NCBI RefSeq assembly: GCF_000819845.1
Contig: NZ_CDCG01000002.1
Location: 45,255 to 109,254 of the forward strand
Direction: 5' to 3'
DNA: 64,000 nucleotides
Origin: Aeromonas enteropelogenes
GTDB taxonomy: Bacteria > Pseudomonadota > Gammaproteobacteria > Enterobacterales > Aeromonadaceae
Positions 53,604 through 63,155 of this stretch are shown in pieces (positions within the stretch are counted from its first letter, which is position 1; each line of letters begins with the position of its first letter). A model generated the notes under the pieces. That model was not told the DNA's origin and did not search any database. It saw nothing but the letters and a program-made list of their open reading frames with translations. The translations under genes were made by a program, and so were the position numbers.

Positions 53604-55559
53604 ATGATCCCGGAATTAGGACAGTTTGCTCTGATCATGGCTTTTGCCACCGCCCTGTTGCTGGGGAGCTACCCGCTGCTTGGCGCAAAATGGGGCCGTC
53701 TTGGCATGATGTCGGCGGCTCGCCCGCTCGCCTATGCCCAATTTTTGCTGTTGTTGTTGTCGTTCCTCTGCCTGACCTGGGCTTTTATCGACAATGATTT
53801 CACCGTGCAGTATGTGGCCACCAACTCCAACAGCCGCCTGCCACTGGCTTATCGCATATCCGCCGTGTGGGGCGCCCACGAGGGTTCCCTGCTGTTGTGG
53901 GTGCTGACCCTGGGGGGCTGGACCGCGGCCGTTGCCCTGTTCAGCCGCCGTCTGCCGCTGGATGCGGTGGCGCGTGTGCTCGGCGTGCTCGGCCTCATCT
54001 CGGTCGGCTTTACCGCCTTCGTGCTGTTCACCTCGGATCCCTTCACTCGCACGCTGCCCTACTTCCCGGTGGATGGGCGCGATCTCAACCCGCTGCTGCA
54101 GGATCCCGGTCTCATCTTCCATCCGCCCATGCTCTATATGGGATACGTGGGCTTCTCGGTCGCCTTCGCCTTCGCGATTGCTTCCCTGATGACCGGGCGC
54201 CTCGATGCTACCTGGGCCCGCTGGTCCCGTCCCTGGACCATGGCGGCCTGGGTTTTCCTGACGCTGGGTATCGTGCTCGGCTCCTGGTGGGCCTACTATG
54301 AGCTCGGCTGGGGTGGCTGGTGGTTCTGGGACCCGGTAGAAAATGCCTCCTTCATGCCCTGGCTGGCGGGGACCGCACTGCTCCATTCGCTGGCGGTGAG
54401 CGAGAAGCGCGCCACCTTCAAGGCCTGGACCGTGCTGCTGGCCCTGTCGGCCTTCTCCCTGAGCCTGCTCGGCACCTTCCTGGTGCGCTCCGGCGTGCTG
54501 GTGTCGGTGCATGCGTTTGCCTCTGACCCGACCCGCGGCCTGTTCATTCTCGGCTTCCTGCTGGCGGTAATTGGTTCCTCCCTGCTGCTGTTCGCCTTCA
54601 AGGGCTCCCATGTGAAGAGCCACGGCAAGCACGAGCTGTGGAGCCGCGAGACCCTGCTGCTCGCCAACAACATCATGCTGGTGGCGGGTCTGCTCACCGT
54701 GCTGCTGGGCACCCTGTTGCCGCTGGTACACAAGGAGCTGGGACTTGGCAGCATCTCCATCGGGACACCCTTCTTCAACCACATCTACAGCTGGCTGATC
54801 ATCCCGTTTGCCCTGCTGCTGGGGGTTGGCCCGCTGTTTCGCTGGCGTCGTCAGGAACTTGGCGAGCTCAAGGGCAAGGTGATCCTGGCCCTGCTGCTGA
54901 GTCTGGCGGCCGCCTTGCTGTTGCCGCTCGCTTTTGCCGAGGCATTCAAGCCCTGGGCTGCGGTGGGCATTGGCCTGGGTGTCTGGATCATCGTCACCAG
55001 TGCCCAGGAAACCTGGGCCCGTGCCACCCACAAGCACAGCTTTGCAGTCGGCGTGCGCCGCCTTGGCAACAGCCACTGGGCCATGATCCTGGGTCACGTG
55101 GGCCTTGCGGTCAGCATCATCGGCATCGCCTGTACCCAAAACTACAGCATCGAGAAGGATCTGCGGATGCAGGCCGGAGACAGGGTGCAGTTTGCCGATT
55201 ACGAGTTCGTCTTTACCGGCATTGCCGAAAAGAACGGCCCCAACTACGACGGCTTCAAGGGCGTGCTGGAAGTGCACAAGAACGGCAAGCATGTCGGTAC
55301 CCTCAAGCCCGAGAAACGGGTCTATACGGTGAGCCGCATGCCGATGACCGAAGCCGCCATCGATGCCGGCGTGACCCGGGATCTCTATGCCGCGCTCGGC
55401 GAGCCCCTCGACAACGGGGCCTGGGCGGTACGCATTTACTATAAGCCATTCGTTCGTTGGATCTGGTTCGGTGGCGTCTTCATGGCCATCGGTGGCGTGC
55501 TGGCGATGCTCGACAAACGCTACCGCTTCGGCCGTCGTGAAGAGGAGGTGAAAGCATGA
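53604..55559 (+). CDS. ccmF: Haem lyase CcmF
   Basis: The 651-residue, roughly 14-15-helix protein has the WWD motif WGGWWFWDPVENASFMPWL and conserved periplasmic histidines. With CcmG and CcmH it attaches haem to apocytochromes c. AAGGAA precedes the ATG at 53604. The stop overlaps ccmG by 4 bp (ATGA). Confidence 0.97.
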   Translation: MIPELGQFALIMAFATALLLGSYPLLGAKWGRLGMMSAARPLAYAQFLLLLLSFLCLTWAFIDNDFTVQYVATNSNSRLPLAYRISAVWGAHEGSLLLWVLTLGGWTAAVALFSRRLPLDAVARVLGVLGLISVGFTAFVLFTSDPFTRTLPYFPVDGRDLNPLLQDPGLIFHPPMLYMGYVGFSVAFAFAIASLMTGRLDATWARWSRPWTMAAWVFLTLGIVLGSWWAYYELGWGGWWFWDPVENASFMPWLAGTALLHSLAVSEKRATFKAWTVLLALSAFSLSLLGTFLVRSGVLVSVHAFASDPTRGLFILGFLLAVIGSSLLLFAFKGSHVKSHGKHELWSRETLLLANNIMLVAGLLTVLLGTLLPLVHKELGLGSISIGTPFFNHIYSWLIIPFALLLGVGPLFRWRRQELGELKGKVILALLLSLAAALLLPLAFAEAFKPWAAVGIGLGVWIIVTSAQETWARATHKHSFAVGVRRLGNSHWAMILGHVGLAVSIIGIACTQNYSIEKDLRMQAGDRVQFADYEFVFTGIAEKNGPNYDGFKGVLEVHKNGKHVGTLKPEKRVYTVSRMPMTEAAIDAGVTRDLYAALGEPLDNGAWAVRIYYKPFVRWIWFGGVFMAIGGVLAMLDKRYRFGRREEEVKA

Positions 55560-56086
55560 CTCGCAAGACCTGGCTGTTTCTGATCCCCTTCGTGGTCTTC
55601 CTGTTGGGGGCTGTGTTCCTGTTCAAGGGGCTCTACTCCGATCCCACCAAGCTCGAATCCGTGATGGTGGGCAAGGAAGTGCCCGAATTTACCCTGCAGG
55701 ACATCTACGATCTCGACAAACGGTACGATCGCAACATCTTCAAGGGGCGCCCCATGCTGCTCAACGTCTGGGCGACCTGGTGTCCGACCTGCTACGGTGA
55801 GCACACCTACCTCAAGCAGCTGGCGGGGCAGGGGATCACCATCGTCGGCATGAACTACAAGGATGAGCGGGACAAGGCGATCAAGTGGCTGGAAGAGCTC
55901 GGTAACCCCTACCAGATCAACCTGTATGATCCCGATGGAATGCTGGGGCTGGATCTGGGGGTGTATGGCGCGCCGGAAACCTTCTTCATCGACAGCCAGG
56001 GGATTATCCGCTACCGCCACGTGGGGGACATCAATCCCCAGAACTGGGCCTCGACCCTCAAACCCATCTTTGATGCCATGAAGTGA
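55556..56086 (+). CDS. ccmG: Thiol:disulfide interchange protein CcmG (DsbE)
   Basis: The 176-residue protein has an N-terminal membrane anchor and a periplasmic thioredoxin-like domain with WATWCPTCYGEH as the redox site and GAPETFFID with the cis-proline region. It keeps the CXXCH cysteines of apocytochrome c reduced. It overlaps ccmF by 4 bp. Confidence 0.97.
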   Translation: MTRKTWLFLIPFVVFLLGAVFLFKGLYSDPTKLESVMVGKEVPEFTLQDIYDLDKRYDRNIFKGRPMLLNVWATWCPTCYGEHTYLKQLAGQGITIVGMNYKDERDKAIKWLEELGNPYQINLYDPDGMLGLDLGVYGAPETFFIDSQGIIRYRHVGDINPQNWASTLKPIFDAMK

Positions 56087-56097
56087 GGGCGCCCCGG

Positions 56098-56577
56098 ATG
56101 AGAGTATTGATTGCATCCCTGTTGTTGCTGCTGGGTCTGGGCGTGCAAGCCCCGGCCATGGCTGCCATCGATGTCTACACCTTCGACAACGACAATCAGG
56201 AGCAGGTATTTCGCGAGCTGACCAAGGAGCTGCGCTGCCCCAAGTGCCAGAACCAGGATATCGCCGACTCCAACGCCGGGCTGGCCAAGGATCTGCGTGA
56301 CAAGACCTACCAGATGGTGCGCGAGGGCAAGGACAAGGAGGAGATCGTGGACTACATGGTGGCCCGCTATGGCAACTTCATCCTCTACAACCCGCCGTTG
56401 ATGGCCTCCACCCTGATCCTCTGGCTTGGTCCCCTGCTGGTCATCGTCATCGGCCTTGCCGTGGTGGTGATGCGCAGCCGCCGTACCCCCGTGGCCGACA
56501 AGCAAGTGGATAATCACCTGAGCGAAGAGGAGCAGCGCCGCCTGGCCAAGCTGCTCAAAGAGGAAGAGAAACAATGA
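56098..56577 (+). CDS. ccmH: Cytochrome c maturation thioredoxin-like protein CcmH
   Basis: The 159-residue protein has a Sec signal (VLIASLLLLLGLGVQAPAMA), the LRCPKCQNQDI redox motif and a C-terminal membrane helix (STLILWLGPLLVIVIGLAVVV). It acts with CcmG in apocytochrome reduction. ATG at 56098 gives the cleanest signal peptide; a GTG at 56083 overlapping the ccmG stop is the alternative. It lacks the TPR part that is fused in E. coli CcmH; that part is the separate ccmI here. It overlaps ccmI by 4 bp. Confidence 0.95.
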   Translation: MRVLIASLLLLLGLGVQAPAMAAIDVYTFDNDNQEQVFRELTKELRCPKCQNQDIADSNAGLAKDLRDKTYQMVREGKDKEEIVDYMVARYGNFILYNPPLMASTLILWLGPLLVIVIGLAVVVMRSRRTPVADKQVDNHLSEEEQRRLAKLLKEEEKQ

Positions 56578-57839
56578 CCGCCTTTTGGATAGTGATCGCG
56601 GCTCTGCTGGTGCTGACGAGTCTGGCGCTGGTACTGCCCCTGTGGCGCGGCGAGGGCAGGCAGAGCATCAGCCGTTCGGCCCTCAACAAGCAGCTTTATC
56701 GTCAGCGTCTGCTGGAAATTGGCGAAGAACGAGAACAGGGGGTATTGGCGGAGGAGCCGGACTCGCTGGTCGAACTGCAGCGCAGCCTGCTGGACGACAT
56801 TCCCGATGTGGAGCAGACCGCCCGGGCTGGCAAGAGTCTGATCTGGATCCCGGGTGTACTGGTGCTCCTTATCGTGAGCCTGGGACTCTACTACAAGCTG
56901 GGCGCCTGGCAGGAGGTAGCCCGCTGGCAGGATGCCAGCAGCCGCATCGGCGAGCTCAGCAATCGCATTCTGGTGGAGCGCAATGCCGAGGTGACCGAAC
57001 AGGATCTGCTGGACTTCACCCTGGCCCTGCGCACCCGCTTGAAAGACGAGCCGAACGATTACCGCGGCTGGCTGCTGCTGGGTCGCCTGTCACTGGATGG
57101 CAACGATCCCGAGATGGCCCGTGAGGCGCTGGCTCATGCTTATGATCTGGCACCCCAGAAAGCCATGGTGGCGGTACCTTACGCTCAGGCCCTGATGATG
57201 ACCGGGGATGAAGCCCTGGCTGATAGTCTGCTGAAGGCGGCTATTGCCGAGGAGCCGGGCAATATCGAGGCGCACTCCGTCTATGCCTTCATGGCGCTGC
57301 AAAAAGAGGATTTCCAGACCGCGCTGGCGCGCTGGCAGGCCATGTTGCCGCTGATGGAAAAAGGGACGCCTCGCTATGTGATGGTGGAGCGCTCCATGGA
57401 ATACGCCAGAGCGCAGCTCAAGGCGCGTGGCATCGCGGCGGCGCCAGTAGCCGAATCTGCCGGGCAGACACAGGCTTCCCAGAGCCAGGTGAAGGAGGGA
57501 GAGTTCCCCCTGCACATCACCCTGGCCGAGGGCATTCAGTTGCCGCCTGATGCCCATCTGTTCGTGTTTGCGGTGGTGCCCAACGGGCCGCCCATGCCCA
57601 TCGCGGTAAAGCGTATCGCCGGCCCCACTCTGCCTCTTACCCTCTCCCTCGGGGACGGGGATGCCATGATGGAAGGGAGCAAGCTGGAAGCCTATCCCGA
57701 GCTGCAATTCAAGGCGCGTCTCTCTCGTGGTGGCAACGTCATGAACAAGGAGGGGGCCTTCGAAGGGGTCTCTGCAACAGTCAAAACGGCGACTATCCCA
57801 TCAGCGCCGATTGACATCCGTATCGATCACGCCCTCTAA
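56574..57839 (+). CDS. ccmI: Cytochrome c maturation TPR protein CcmI
   Basis: The 421-residue protein has two N-terminal membrane helices (ILVLTSLALVLPL-like; LIWIPGVLVLLIVSLGLYY), a cytoplasmic loop between them, TPR repeats (about 150-280) and a C-terminal periplasmic beta-rich domain. It holds the C-terminal end of apocytochrome c for haem attachment. It is the last gene of the operon. Confidence 0.94.
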   Translation: MTAFWIVIAALLVLTSLALVLPLWRGEGRQSISRSALNKQLYRQRLLEIGEEREQGVLAEEPDSLVELQRSLLDDIPDVEQTARAGKSLIWIPGVLVLLIVSLGLYYKLGAWQEVARWQDASSRIGELSNRILVERNAEVTEQDLLDFTLALRTRLKDEPNDYRGWLLLGRLSLDGNDPEMAREALAHAYDLAPQKAMVAVPYAQALMMTGDEALADSLLKAAIAEEPGNIEAHSVYAFMALQKEDFQTALARWQAMLPLMEKGTPRYVMVERSMEYARAQLKARGIAAAPVAESAGQTQASQSQVKEGEFPLHITLAEGIQLPPDAHLFVFAVVPNGPPMPIAVKRIAGPTLPLTLSLGDGDAMMEGSKLEAYPELQFKARLSRGGNVMNKEGAFEGVSATVKTATIPSAPIDIRIDHAL

Positions 57840-57850
57840 TATACCTCTCT

Positions 57851-57877
57851 ACCCGGCTCCCATCATGGGAGCCGGGT
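57851..57877 (+). terminator. Strong hairpin after ccmI
   Basis: ACCCGGCTCCCA pairs perfectly with TGGGAGCCGGGT (57851-57862 with 57866-57877). The T run is poor (TGCCTATAATT), so termination may be partial. TATAAT at 57882-57887 could be a -10 for mlaA. Confidence 0.6.
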
Positions 57878-57922
57878 TGCCTATAATTCTGATTAATCAA
57901 AATAAAAATCTAGGACTTCCAT

Positions 57923-58732
57923 ATGTATCTGCGTTCAGGGGCCGTGCTGGCAGCCCTCTTGATAACAGGTTGCGCCGGCGGGCCGCCCAAGCCCGGCCCC
58001 GAGAGCCTGGATCTCGATCCCGGCATGAATGTGCCGGGGGCAACCAGTACGGCGGCCGATCCCCGCGATCCCTTCCAGGGGGCCAACCGGGCGATGTGGG
58101 CGGTCAACTACGACGTGCTTGAGCCTTATGTCGCCCGTCCCGTGGTGCATGCCTACGCCAACTATGTACCCGAGCCGGTCAAGGTCGGCCTCGAGAACTT
58201 TGTGGAAAACTTCAACGAGCCGAGCAGCATGGTCAACCACCTGCTCTCGGGCGATCTGAAGGGGGCGGGCACCAACCTGGGCCGCTTTACCCTCAACACC
58301 ACTGTGGGTCTGCTGGGTATCTTCGATGTGGCCAAACACGCCGGGCTTGAGCGCGACAAGCTGGAGCTCTCTACCGTGTTCGGGCGCATGAACATTGGCG
58401 AAGGGGCCTACGTCATGGTGCCCGTCTATGGCCCCACCACCACCCGCGAGATAGTGGGGGATACCATAGACGTGCTCTACTTCCCCTACGCACTGCTCAC
58501 CTTCCCGCTCAAGGTGGCCCACTGGGCGCTGGATGGGCTGGGTTCCCGTGCCAAGCTGATCGATCAGGAGCGGATCATCGACAACGCACTCGACCCTTAC
58601 GCCCTGACCAAGGACTTCTATCTGCAATACAACGAAAACAAGGTCACTGGCAGCCAAGGGGCTCCCAAGCAGGATGAAGCCAGTGGCGATGATGCCAATC
58701 TGGACGAGTATCTGGATGAAATAGACCAGTAA
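57923..58732 (+). CDS. mlaA: Outer-membrane lipid asymmetry lipoprotein MlaA (VacJ)
   Basis: The 269-residue protein has a lipoprotein signal with lipobox ITGC (Cys16) and the MlaA core: DPFQGANRAMWAVNYDVLEPYVARPV (cited as DPFQGANRAMWAVNYDVLEP), YVPEPVKVGLENFVENFNEPS and DPYALTKDFYLQY. It forms a donut-shaped channel in the outer membrane that removes mislocalised phospholipids with porins and MlaFEDBC. An acidic tail ends the protein (DDANLDEYLDEIDQ). Confidence 0.94.
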   Translation: MYLRSGAVLAALLITGCAGGPPKPGPESLDLDPGMNVPGATSTAADPRDPFQGANRAMWAVNYDVLEPYVARPVVHAYANYVPEPVKVGLENFVENFNEPSSMVNHLLSGDLKGAGTNLGRFTLNTTVGLLGIFDVAKHAGLERDKLELSTVFGRMNIGEGAYVMVPVYGPTTTREIVGDTIDVLYFPYALLTFPLKVAHWALDGLGSRAKLIDQERIIDNALDPYALTKDFYLQYNENKVTGSQGAPKQDEASGDDANLDEYLDEIDQ

Positions 58733-58759
58733 CTGCACATGCTTGAACACATGTACAAA

Positions 58760-58783
58760 AGAGGGCACCTTCAGGCGCCCTCT
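58760..58783 (+). terminator. Terminator after mlaA
   Basis: AGAGGGC pairs with GCCCTCT (58760-58766 with 58777-58783) with further pairing inside the loop; the following sequence GTGCTTTC is only moderately T-rich. Confidence 0.6.
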
Positions 58784-58813
58784 GTGCTTTCATCGCCGGA
58801 TGTCAGATATAAA

Positions 58814-58840
58814 AAAACGCCCTGCAATGCAGGGCGTTTT
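58814..58840 (-). terminator. Terminator of sodB
   Basis: AAAACGCCCTGCA and TGCAGGGCGTTTT form a long perfect stem with an A-rich left flank, which reads as a T run on the minus strand, 15 bp past the sodB stop. It may also serve the plus strand. Confidence 0.9.
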
Positions 58841-58854
58841 GGCAAGAGCGGCTA

Positions 58855-59439
58855 TCAGGCAGCCAGGTTCTTGGCCACGAATTCCCAGTTGACCAGGGCC
58901 CAGAAGGTTTCCATGTACTTCGGACGCAGGTTGCGGAAATCGATGTAGTAGGCGTGCTCCCACAGGTCGACGGTCAGCAGCGGAGTAGTACCGGCTTCGG
59001 TCAGCGGGCAACCGGCGTTGGAGGTGTTGACGATGGCCAGGGAACCGTCAGCCTTCTTGACCAGCCAGGTCCAGCTGGAACCGAAGTTGCCGATGGCAGA
59101 CTTGGTGAAGGCATCCTTGAACTCGGCGAAGGAGCCAAAGGATTTGGTGATGGCGTCGGCCAGGGCGCCAGTGGGCTCGCCACCGCCGTTCGGGGAGAGG
59201 CAGTGCCAGTAGAAGGTGTGGTTCCAGATCTGGGCTGCGTTGTTGAAGATACCGCCGCTGGAGGTCTTGATGATCTCTTCCAGAGACTTGCCTTCAAACT
59301 CGGTACCCGGCACCAGATTGTTCAGGTTGACCACGTAGGTGTTGTGGTGCTTGCCGTGGTGGTATTCCAGAGTTTCCTGGGAGATGTGCGGTTCCAGAGC
59401 ATTGATTGCATAGGGCAGAGCGGGAAGTTCGAATGCCAT
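58855..59439 (-). CDS. sodB: Iron superoxide dismutase SodB
   Basis: The 194-residue enzyme begins [20 protein letters not shown]. Metal ligands are visible in [12 protein letters not shown] (His27), [15 protein letters not shown] (His), and [11 protein letters not shown] (Asp, His). NHTFYW and [11 protein letters not shown] are marks of the iron form. It converts superoxide to peroxide and oxygen in the cytoplasm. The untranslated leader holds two short inverted repeats. Confidence 0.97.
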   Translation of the reverse strand: MAFELPALPYAINALEPHISQETLEYHHGKHHNTYVVNLNNLVPGTEFEGKSLEEIIKTSSGGIFNNAAQIWNHTFYWHCLSPNGGGEPTGALADAITKSFGSFAEFKDAFTKSAIGNFGSSWTWLVKKADGSLAIVNTSNAGCPLTEAGTTPLLTVDLWEHAYYIDFRNLRPKYMETFWALVNWEFVAKNLAA

Positions 59440-59520
59440 TTTCTACTCTCCATTGGCTGGACCGTGCGAAAGCGACGGTTGCAAGACATTGCGTGCTCTT
59501 TTCTTATTTGAAAAGAGATG

Positions 59521-59550
59521 TTTATAAAATGATGAGGCAGGATAGCCCAA
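59521..59550 (-). promoter_or_regulatory. Candidate promoter and leader hairpin of sodB
   Basis: On the minus strand, TTGGGC (59550-59545), 18 bases and TATAAA (59526-59521) form a plausible sigma-70 promoter. Downstream, CTCTTTTC and GAAAAGAG (59496-59503 with 59510-59517) form an 8-bp stem in the leader. In E. coli the sodB leader is a small-RNA target; whether this one is cannot be seen. The rest of 59440-59726 holds no gene. Confidence 0.45.
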
Positions 59551-59726
59551 AGCCAAGGGATTGTAGCAGCATCAAAGATGGGCTAACAACTCCTGATTGG
59601 CGCCATGATCGCGATCAATGCAGGTGCAATTCTCTGTGCAATTCATATGCACATTTCCCTTTGTGAGTTTGTGCTCAGGCCAGATTGCAGTAGAATGGCC
59701 GCCGAAATCGCTCTAGTGAGGCATCT

Positions 59727-60071
59727 ATGGAAACTATTGAAAAGATTAAGCAGCAGTTGGCTGACAACCCCATCATCATCTACATGAAAGGGTCTCCCAA
59801 GCTGCCCAGCTGTGGCTTCTCTGCCCAGGCCTCCCAGGCGCTGATGTCCTGTGGCGAGCCGTTTGCTTATGTCGATATCCTGCAAAACCCGGATATCCGT
59901 GCCGAATTGCCGAAGTTCGCCAACTGGCCGACCTTCCCCCAGCTGTGGGTCGAAGGCGAGCTGATCGGCGGCTGCGACATCATGATCGAGATGTTCCAGG
60001 CCGGCGAGCTGCAGACCCTGATCAAGGAAACTGCCGCCAAGTACAAGAAAGATGACGCTGCCGCCGAGTAA
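59727..60071 (+). CDS. grxD: Monothiol glutaredoxin GrxD
   Basis: The 114-residue protein opens METIEKIKQQLADNPIIIYM and has the monothiol active site CGFS in PKLPSCGFSAQ, then WPTFPQLWVEGELIGGCDI. It binds a bridging 2Fe-2S cluster and serves in iron-sulfur delivery. It is monocistronic, divergent from sodB. Confidence 0.97.
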   Translation: METIEKIKQQLADNPIIIYMKGSPKLPSCGFSAQASQALMSCGEPFAYVDILQNPDIRAELPKFANWPTFPQLWVEGELIGGCDIMIEMFQAGELQTLIKETAAKYKKDDAAAE

Positions 60072-60089
60072 GATCGCATCAGCATCATG

Positions 60090-60118
60090 AAAAAGGGGAG
60101 CCAATGGCTCCCCTTTTT
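60090..60118. terminator. Bidirectional terminator between grxD and the methyltransferase gene
   Basis: AAAAGGGGAGCC pairs with GGCTCCCCTTTT (60091-60102 with 60106-60117), with A-rich left and T-rich right arms, suiting both converging genes. Confidence 0.92.
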
Positions 60119-60133
60119 ATTGTGGCGGTACTA

Positions 60134-61345
60134 TCAGGCGATGCGCTCGATACGCGCCATGTAGAAGCCATCGAAACCAGTGGCGGCAGGGCTCACGGTG
60201 TGATCGTCACGCAACCGGAAATTTTCGTTGGCGGCGAGAAACTTGTCCACTTGCTGGCGGTTTTCCTGGGGCAGGATGGAGCAGGTGGCATAGACCAGCA
60301 GACCGCCGACCTTCACCATCTGGCTGTAGCGCTGCAGAATTTCTTCTTGCAGGGCCACCAGCACCGGCAGACGCTCGGCGGTGTCGCGCCACTTGGCATC
60401 CGGATTGCGCTTGAGTACGCCAAGACCGGAGCAGGGCACGTCGAGCAGGACGCGATCCGCGCTCTCTTTCAGGCGCTTGACTGTCTTGCTGCTGGTGATG
60501 ACCCGGGTCTCCACGTTGTGAGCCCCGGCGCGGCGGGCGCGCTGCTTGAGGTTCTCCAGCTTCCACTCTTCCACATCCATCGCCAGCAAGCGGCCCTTGC
60601 CGTTCATCATGGCGGCCAGATGCAGAGTCTTGCCACCGGCACCGGCGCAGGCGTCGATGACGCGCATGCCTGGGGTGACCTCCAGGGCGGCGGCCACCAG
60701 CTGGGAGCCGGCATCCTGCTGCTCGAACCAGCCATCGGCGAAGGCATTGGTGCGGAACAGGGCGGCATCCGAGGTGACCTGCAGGGCACTCTCGACCCCT
60801 TCAACCGGGACTGTGGTGACATGTTCTTTCGCCAGTGCAGCCTGCAGCTCATCCTTGTTGCACTTGAGGGTGTTGACCCGCAGGTAGCGCTTGGGCATGG
60901 CGGTGAGGGCGGCACGCTCGGCAGGCCAGGCTTCGCCCAGTTGCTCGCTGCCGAGTTTTTCCAGCCAGCCAGGGCAACCATCCATCAACACCGGATTCTT
61001 CTTGGCTTCGGCCAGACGACGGCGAAACGCCTCTTCGTTGAAGCGATCCAGGGTCGGATGGTTGGGCTGGGCAATCTTGTGGAAGGCGTGCCAGCTGTGC
61101 AGCAGCGGCCAGACGTTCTTGGCGGCCTGACGGACCTGAATGCCGGTCAGGGCGCAGTAGAGACTGAGACGACGCAGCAGGTCGCCGGTGACCAGGGCAA
61201 TCCTTGCCTGTTCTTGCGGTTTGAGATCGATGCCGGAGAAGTGACGGGCATAGGCGCGATCGAGGGTCAGGCCCTGCGCCAGTACATCGTCAACGATGGC
61301 AACGACCAGATCCCCGAAACGGGGCAACAGTGGGGATTTGAGCAT
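60134..61345 (-). CDS. RsmB/NOP-family RNA (cytosine-C5) methyltransferase
   Basis: The 403-residue protein has a helical N-terminal domain (1-140) and a SAM-dependent methyltransferase core. The SAM loop is MRVIDACAGAGGKTLHLA, motif IV is LLDVPCSGLGVLKRNPDAKW (Pro-Cys) and motif VI is LVYATCSILPQENRQQV (Thr-Cys). Both cysteines of the m5C mechanism are present. It methylates cytosine in rRNA or tRNA; the exact site is unknown, and length differs from E. coli RsmB (429) and RsmF (479). Confidence 0.9.
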   Translation of the reverse strand: MLKSPLLPRFGDLVVAIVDDVLAQGLTLDRAYARHFSGIDLKPQEQARIALVTGDLLRRLSLYCALTGIQVRQAAKNVWPLLHSWHAFHKIAQPNHPTLDRFNEEAFRRRLAEAKKNPVLMDGCPGWLEKLGSEQLGEAWPAERAALTAMPKRYLRVNTLKCNKDELQAALAKEHVTTVPVEGVESALQVTSDAALFRTNAFADGWFEQQDAGSQLVAAALEVTPGMRVIDACAGAGGKTLHLAAMMNGKGRLLAMDVEEWKLENLKQRARRAGAHNVETRVITSSKTVKRLKESADRVLLDVPCSGLGVLKRNPDAKWRDTAERLPVLVALQEEILQRYSQMVKVGGLLVYATCSILPQENRQQVDKFLAANENFRLRDDHTVSPAATGFDGFYMARIERIA

Positions 61346-61626
61346 GAGATTAACCTTGGCCAGATAAGGATGAACCGCCTTCTCGCGAGCGCGGTTCTAA
61401 AACGGATAAATCCGCGCAATGATAGGGGGAAGGGTCATGGTGTGCAAGGTGGATGTACGTTGTGCTCTCCGCTTGCATCCCTTGCTCGGCTCCCTGAATG
61501 TGGCGCCATTCATGATGGTTAAGACATTGGCCTGTTATGGCTTGTCACTGGGAAGTTGCCGGAGCACAATGCCTGCATCGCTCTTTTGATGGTCGTGGAG
61601 CCATCATTTACTTAAGGAAAATCAAG

Positions 61627-62265
61627 ATGATGGATGTGGCTGATCTGCGCCGCGAATATACCCGGGGCGGATTGCACCGGGCCGATCTGCCGGCCGAACC
61701 ACTGACGTTGTTCGAAAAGTGGCTGGCTCAGGCCTGCGAGGCCAGACTGACGGATCCGACCGCCATGGTGGTGGCTACCGTGGATGCCGACGGCCAGCCC
61801 TGGCAGCGTACCGTACTGCTCAAGCACTACGACGCCCAGGGGATGGTGTTCTACACCAACATGGGCAGTCGCAAGGCACATCAGCTGGAGGGTAATCCCC
61901 GCATCAGCCTGCTTTTCCCCTGGCATCCCCTGGACAGGCAGGTGCACGTGACTGGTCGGGTGGAGAAGCTTGGCACCCTTGAGGTGATGAAGTATTTCCA
62001 CAGCCGTCCCAAGGACAGCCAGATAGCCGCCTGGGTCTCCAAGCAGTCGACCCGCATCTCGGCACGCGGCGTGCTGGAAGCCAAGTTTCTCGAGCTCAAG
62101 CAAAAATTTGCCAGCGGTGAAGTGCCCCTGCCGAGTTTCTGGGGCGGCTACCGGGTGGTGATCGACACGGTCGAATTCTGGCAGGGGGGCGAGCATCGCC
62201 TGCACGATCGTTTCTACTACACCCGCGAGGGGGATGGCTGGCATATCGAGCGTCTGGCACCCTGA
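61627..62265 (+). CDS. pdxH: Pyridoxamine 5'-phosphate oxidase
   Basis: The 212-residue FMN enzyme has [56 protein letters not shown] and the C-terminal [15 protein letters not shown]. It makes pyridoxal phosphate. ATG at 61627 follows TAAGGA; upstream in-frame codons to 61537 lie in noncoding-looking sequence. The 281-bp gap before it holds no other gene that I can support. Confidence 0.96.
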   Translation: MMDVADLRREYTRGGLHRADLPAEPLTLFEKWLAQACEARLTDPTAMVVATVDADGQPWQRTVLLKHYDAQGMVFYTNMGSRKAHQLEGNPRISLLFPWHPLDRQVHVTGRVEKLGTLEVMKYFHSRPKDSQIAAWVSKQSTRISARGVLEAKFLELKQKFASGEVPLPSFWGGYRVVIDTVEFWQGGEHRLHDRFYYTREGDGWHIERLAP

Positions 62266-62307
62266 TTATTCAACCTGGTTTCAACCCCCGTTTCACAAGG
62301 AGTGTGT

Positions 62308-62922
62308 ATGCGTCTGTATGGTGATTTGCGATCCGGCAACTGCTACAAGGCATGGCTGCTGGCCCGCTGGCTCGAGTTGCCCCTGACCTGGGTCAATGTG
62401 GATATTCAGGCGGGGGATACCCGAACTCCCGAGTTTCTGGCGCTCAACCCCAACGGCAAGATCCCAGTGCTGGCCCTCGGTGAGGGGGACGCGCTGGCCG
62501 AGTCCAATGCCATTATCTTTTATCTGGCGCAGGGCTCCGCGCTCTGGCCATCGGACCCTCGCCAGCAGGCGGAAGTGCTCAAGTGGATGTTCTTCGAGCA
62601 GTACAGTCACGAGCCCTATATCGCGGTCGCCCGTTTCATCGTTCACTATCTGGGCCGACCGGAATCCCAGGAGGCGCGACTCGATGGCCTCAAGGCTGGC
62701 GGTGAGAAGGCTCTGGCGGTGATGGAGCGGCAGCTTAAACAAAGCCCCTATCTGTGCGGCGAGGCGCCGACCATCGCCGATATCGCTCTCTACGCCTACA
62801 CCCATGTGGCGGAGGAGGGGATTTTCTCCCTGCAGGGGTGGCCGGCCATTCGCGCCTGGATCGACCGTATCGAGTCACACCCCCGCCATCTGAGCCTGCC
62901 GGCTGCCTGTCAGGCAGAGTAA
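62308..62922 (+). CDS. Glutathione S-transferase family protein
   Basis: The 204-residue protein has an N-terminal thioredoxin-like domain (MRLYGDLRSGNCYKAWLLAR; LNPNGKIPVLAL; ESNAIIFYLA, the glutathione-binding ES motif) and a helical C-terminal domain (YLCGEAPTIADIALYAYTHVA). Ser/Asn near residues 9-11 are the likely catalytic contacts. ATG at 62308 has AAGGAG five bases upstream; a GTG at 62302 is an alternative. The substrate is unknown. Confidence 0.92.
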   Translation: MRLYGDLRSGNCYKAWLLARWLELPLTWVNVDIQAGDTRTPEFLALNPNGKIPVLALGEGDALAESNAIIFYLAQGSALWPSDPRQQAEVLKWMFFEQYSHEPYIAVARFIVHYLGRPESQEARLDGLKAGGEKALAVMERQLKQSPYLCGEAPTIADIALYAYTHVAEEGIFSLQGWPAIRAWIDRIESHPRHLSLPAACQAE

Positions 62923-62942
62923 GGCGAGCCTGACAAAACCAT

Positions 62943-62965
62943 CGGGCGCACCCAGGGTGCGCCCG
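62943..62965 (+). terminator. Terminator-like hairpin after the GST gene
   Basis: CGGGCGCACCC and GGGTGCGCCCG form a perfect 11-bp stem around one central base (functional loop larger), followed by GCATTTCC. It ends the GST transcript, though the T run is weak. Confidence 0.65.
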
Positions 62966-63155
62966 GCATTTCCATCTCATCCCTTTGTGTGGAAGAGCCT
63001 GGCCACGGGTCGATCCGCGTTCACTTTCTCTCCCTCGTCAGAGGTATGCCAATCGTTTTCCTGAGTGCACACTCCCATTTCTGGATAAAGGCGCTCAGGC
63101 CGCTCGCCACTTGTGTGGAATAATGGCCGCTCCGCTGTACGAGGAGTAACGCTGT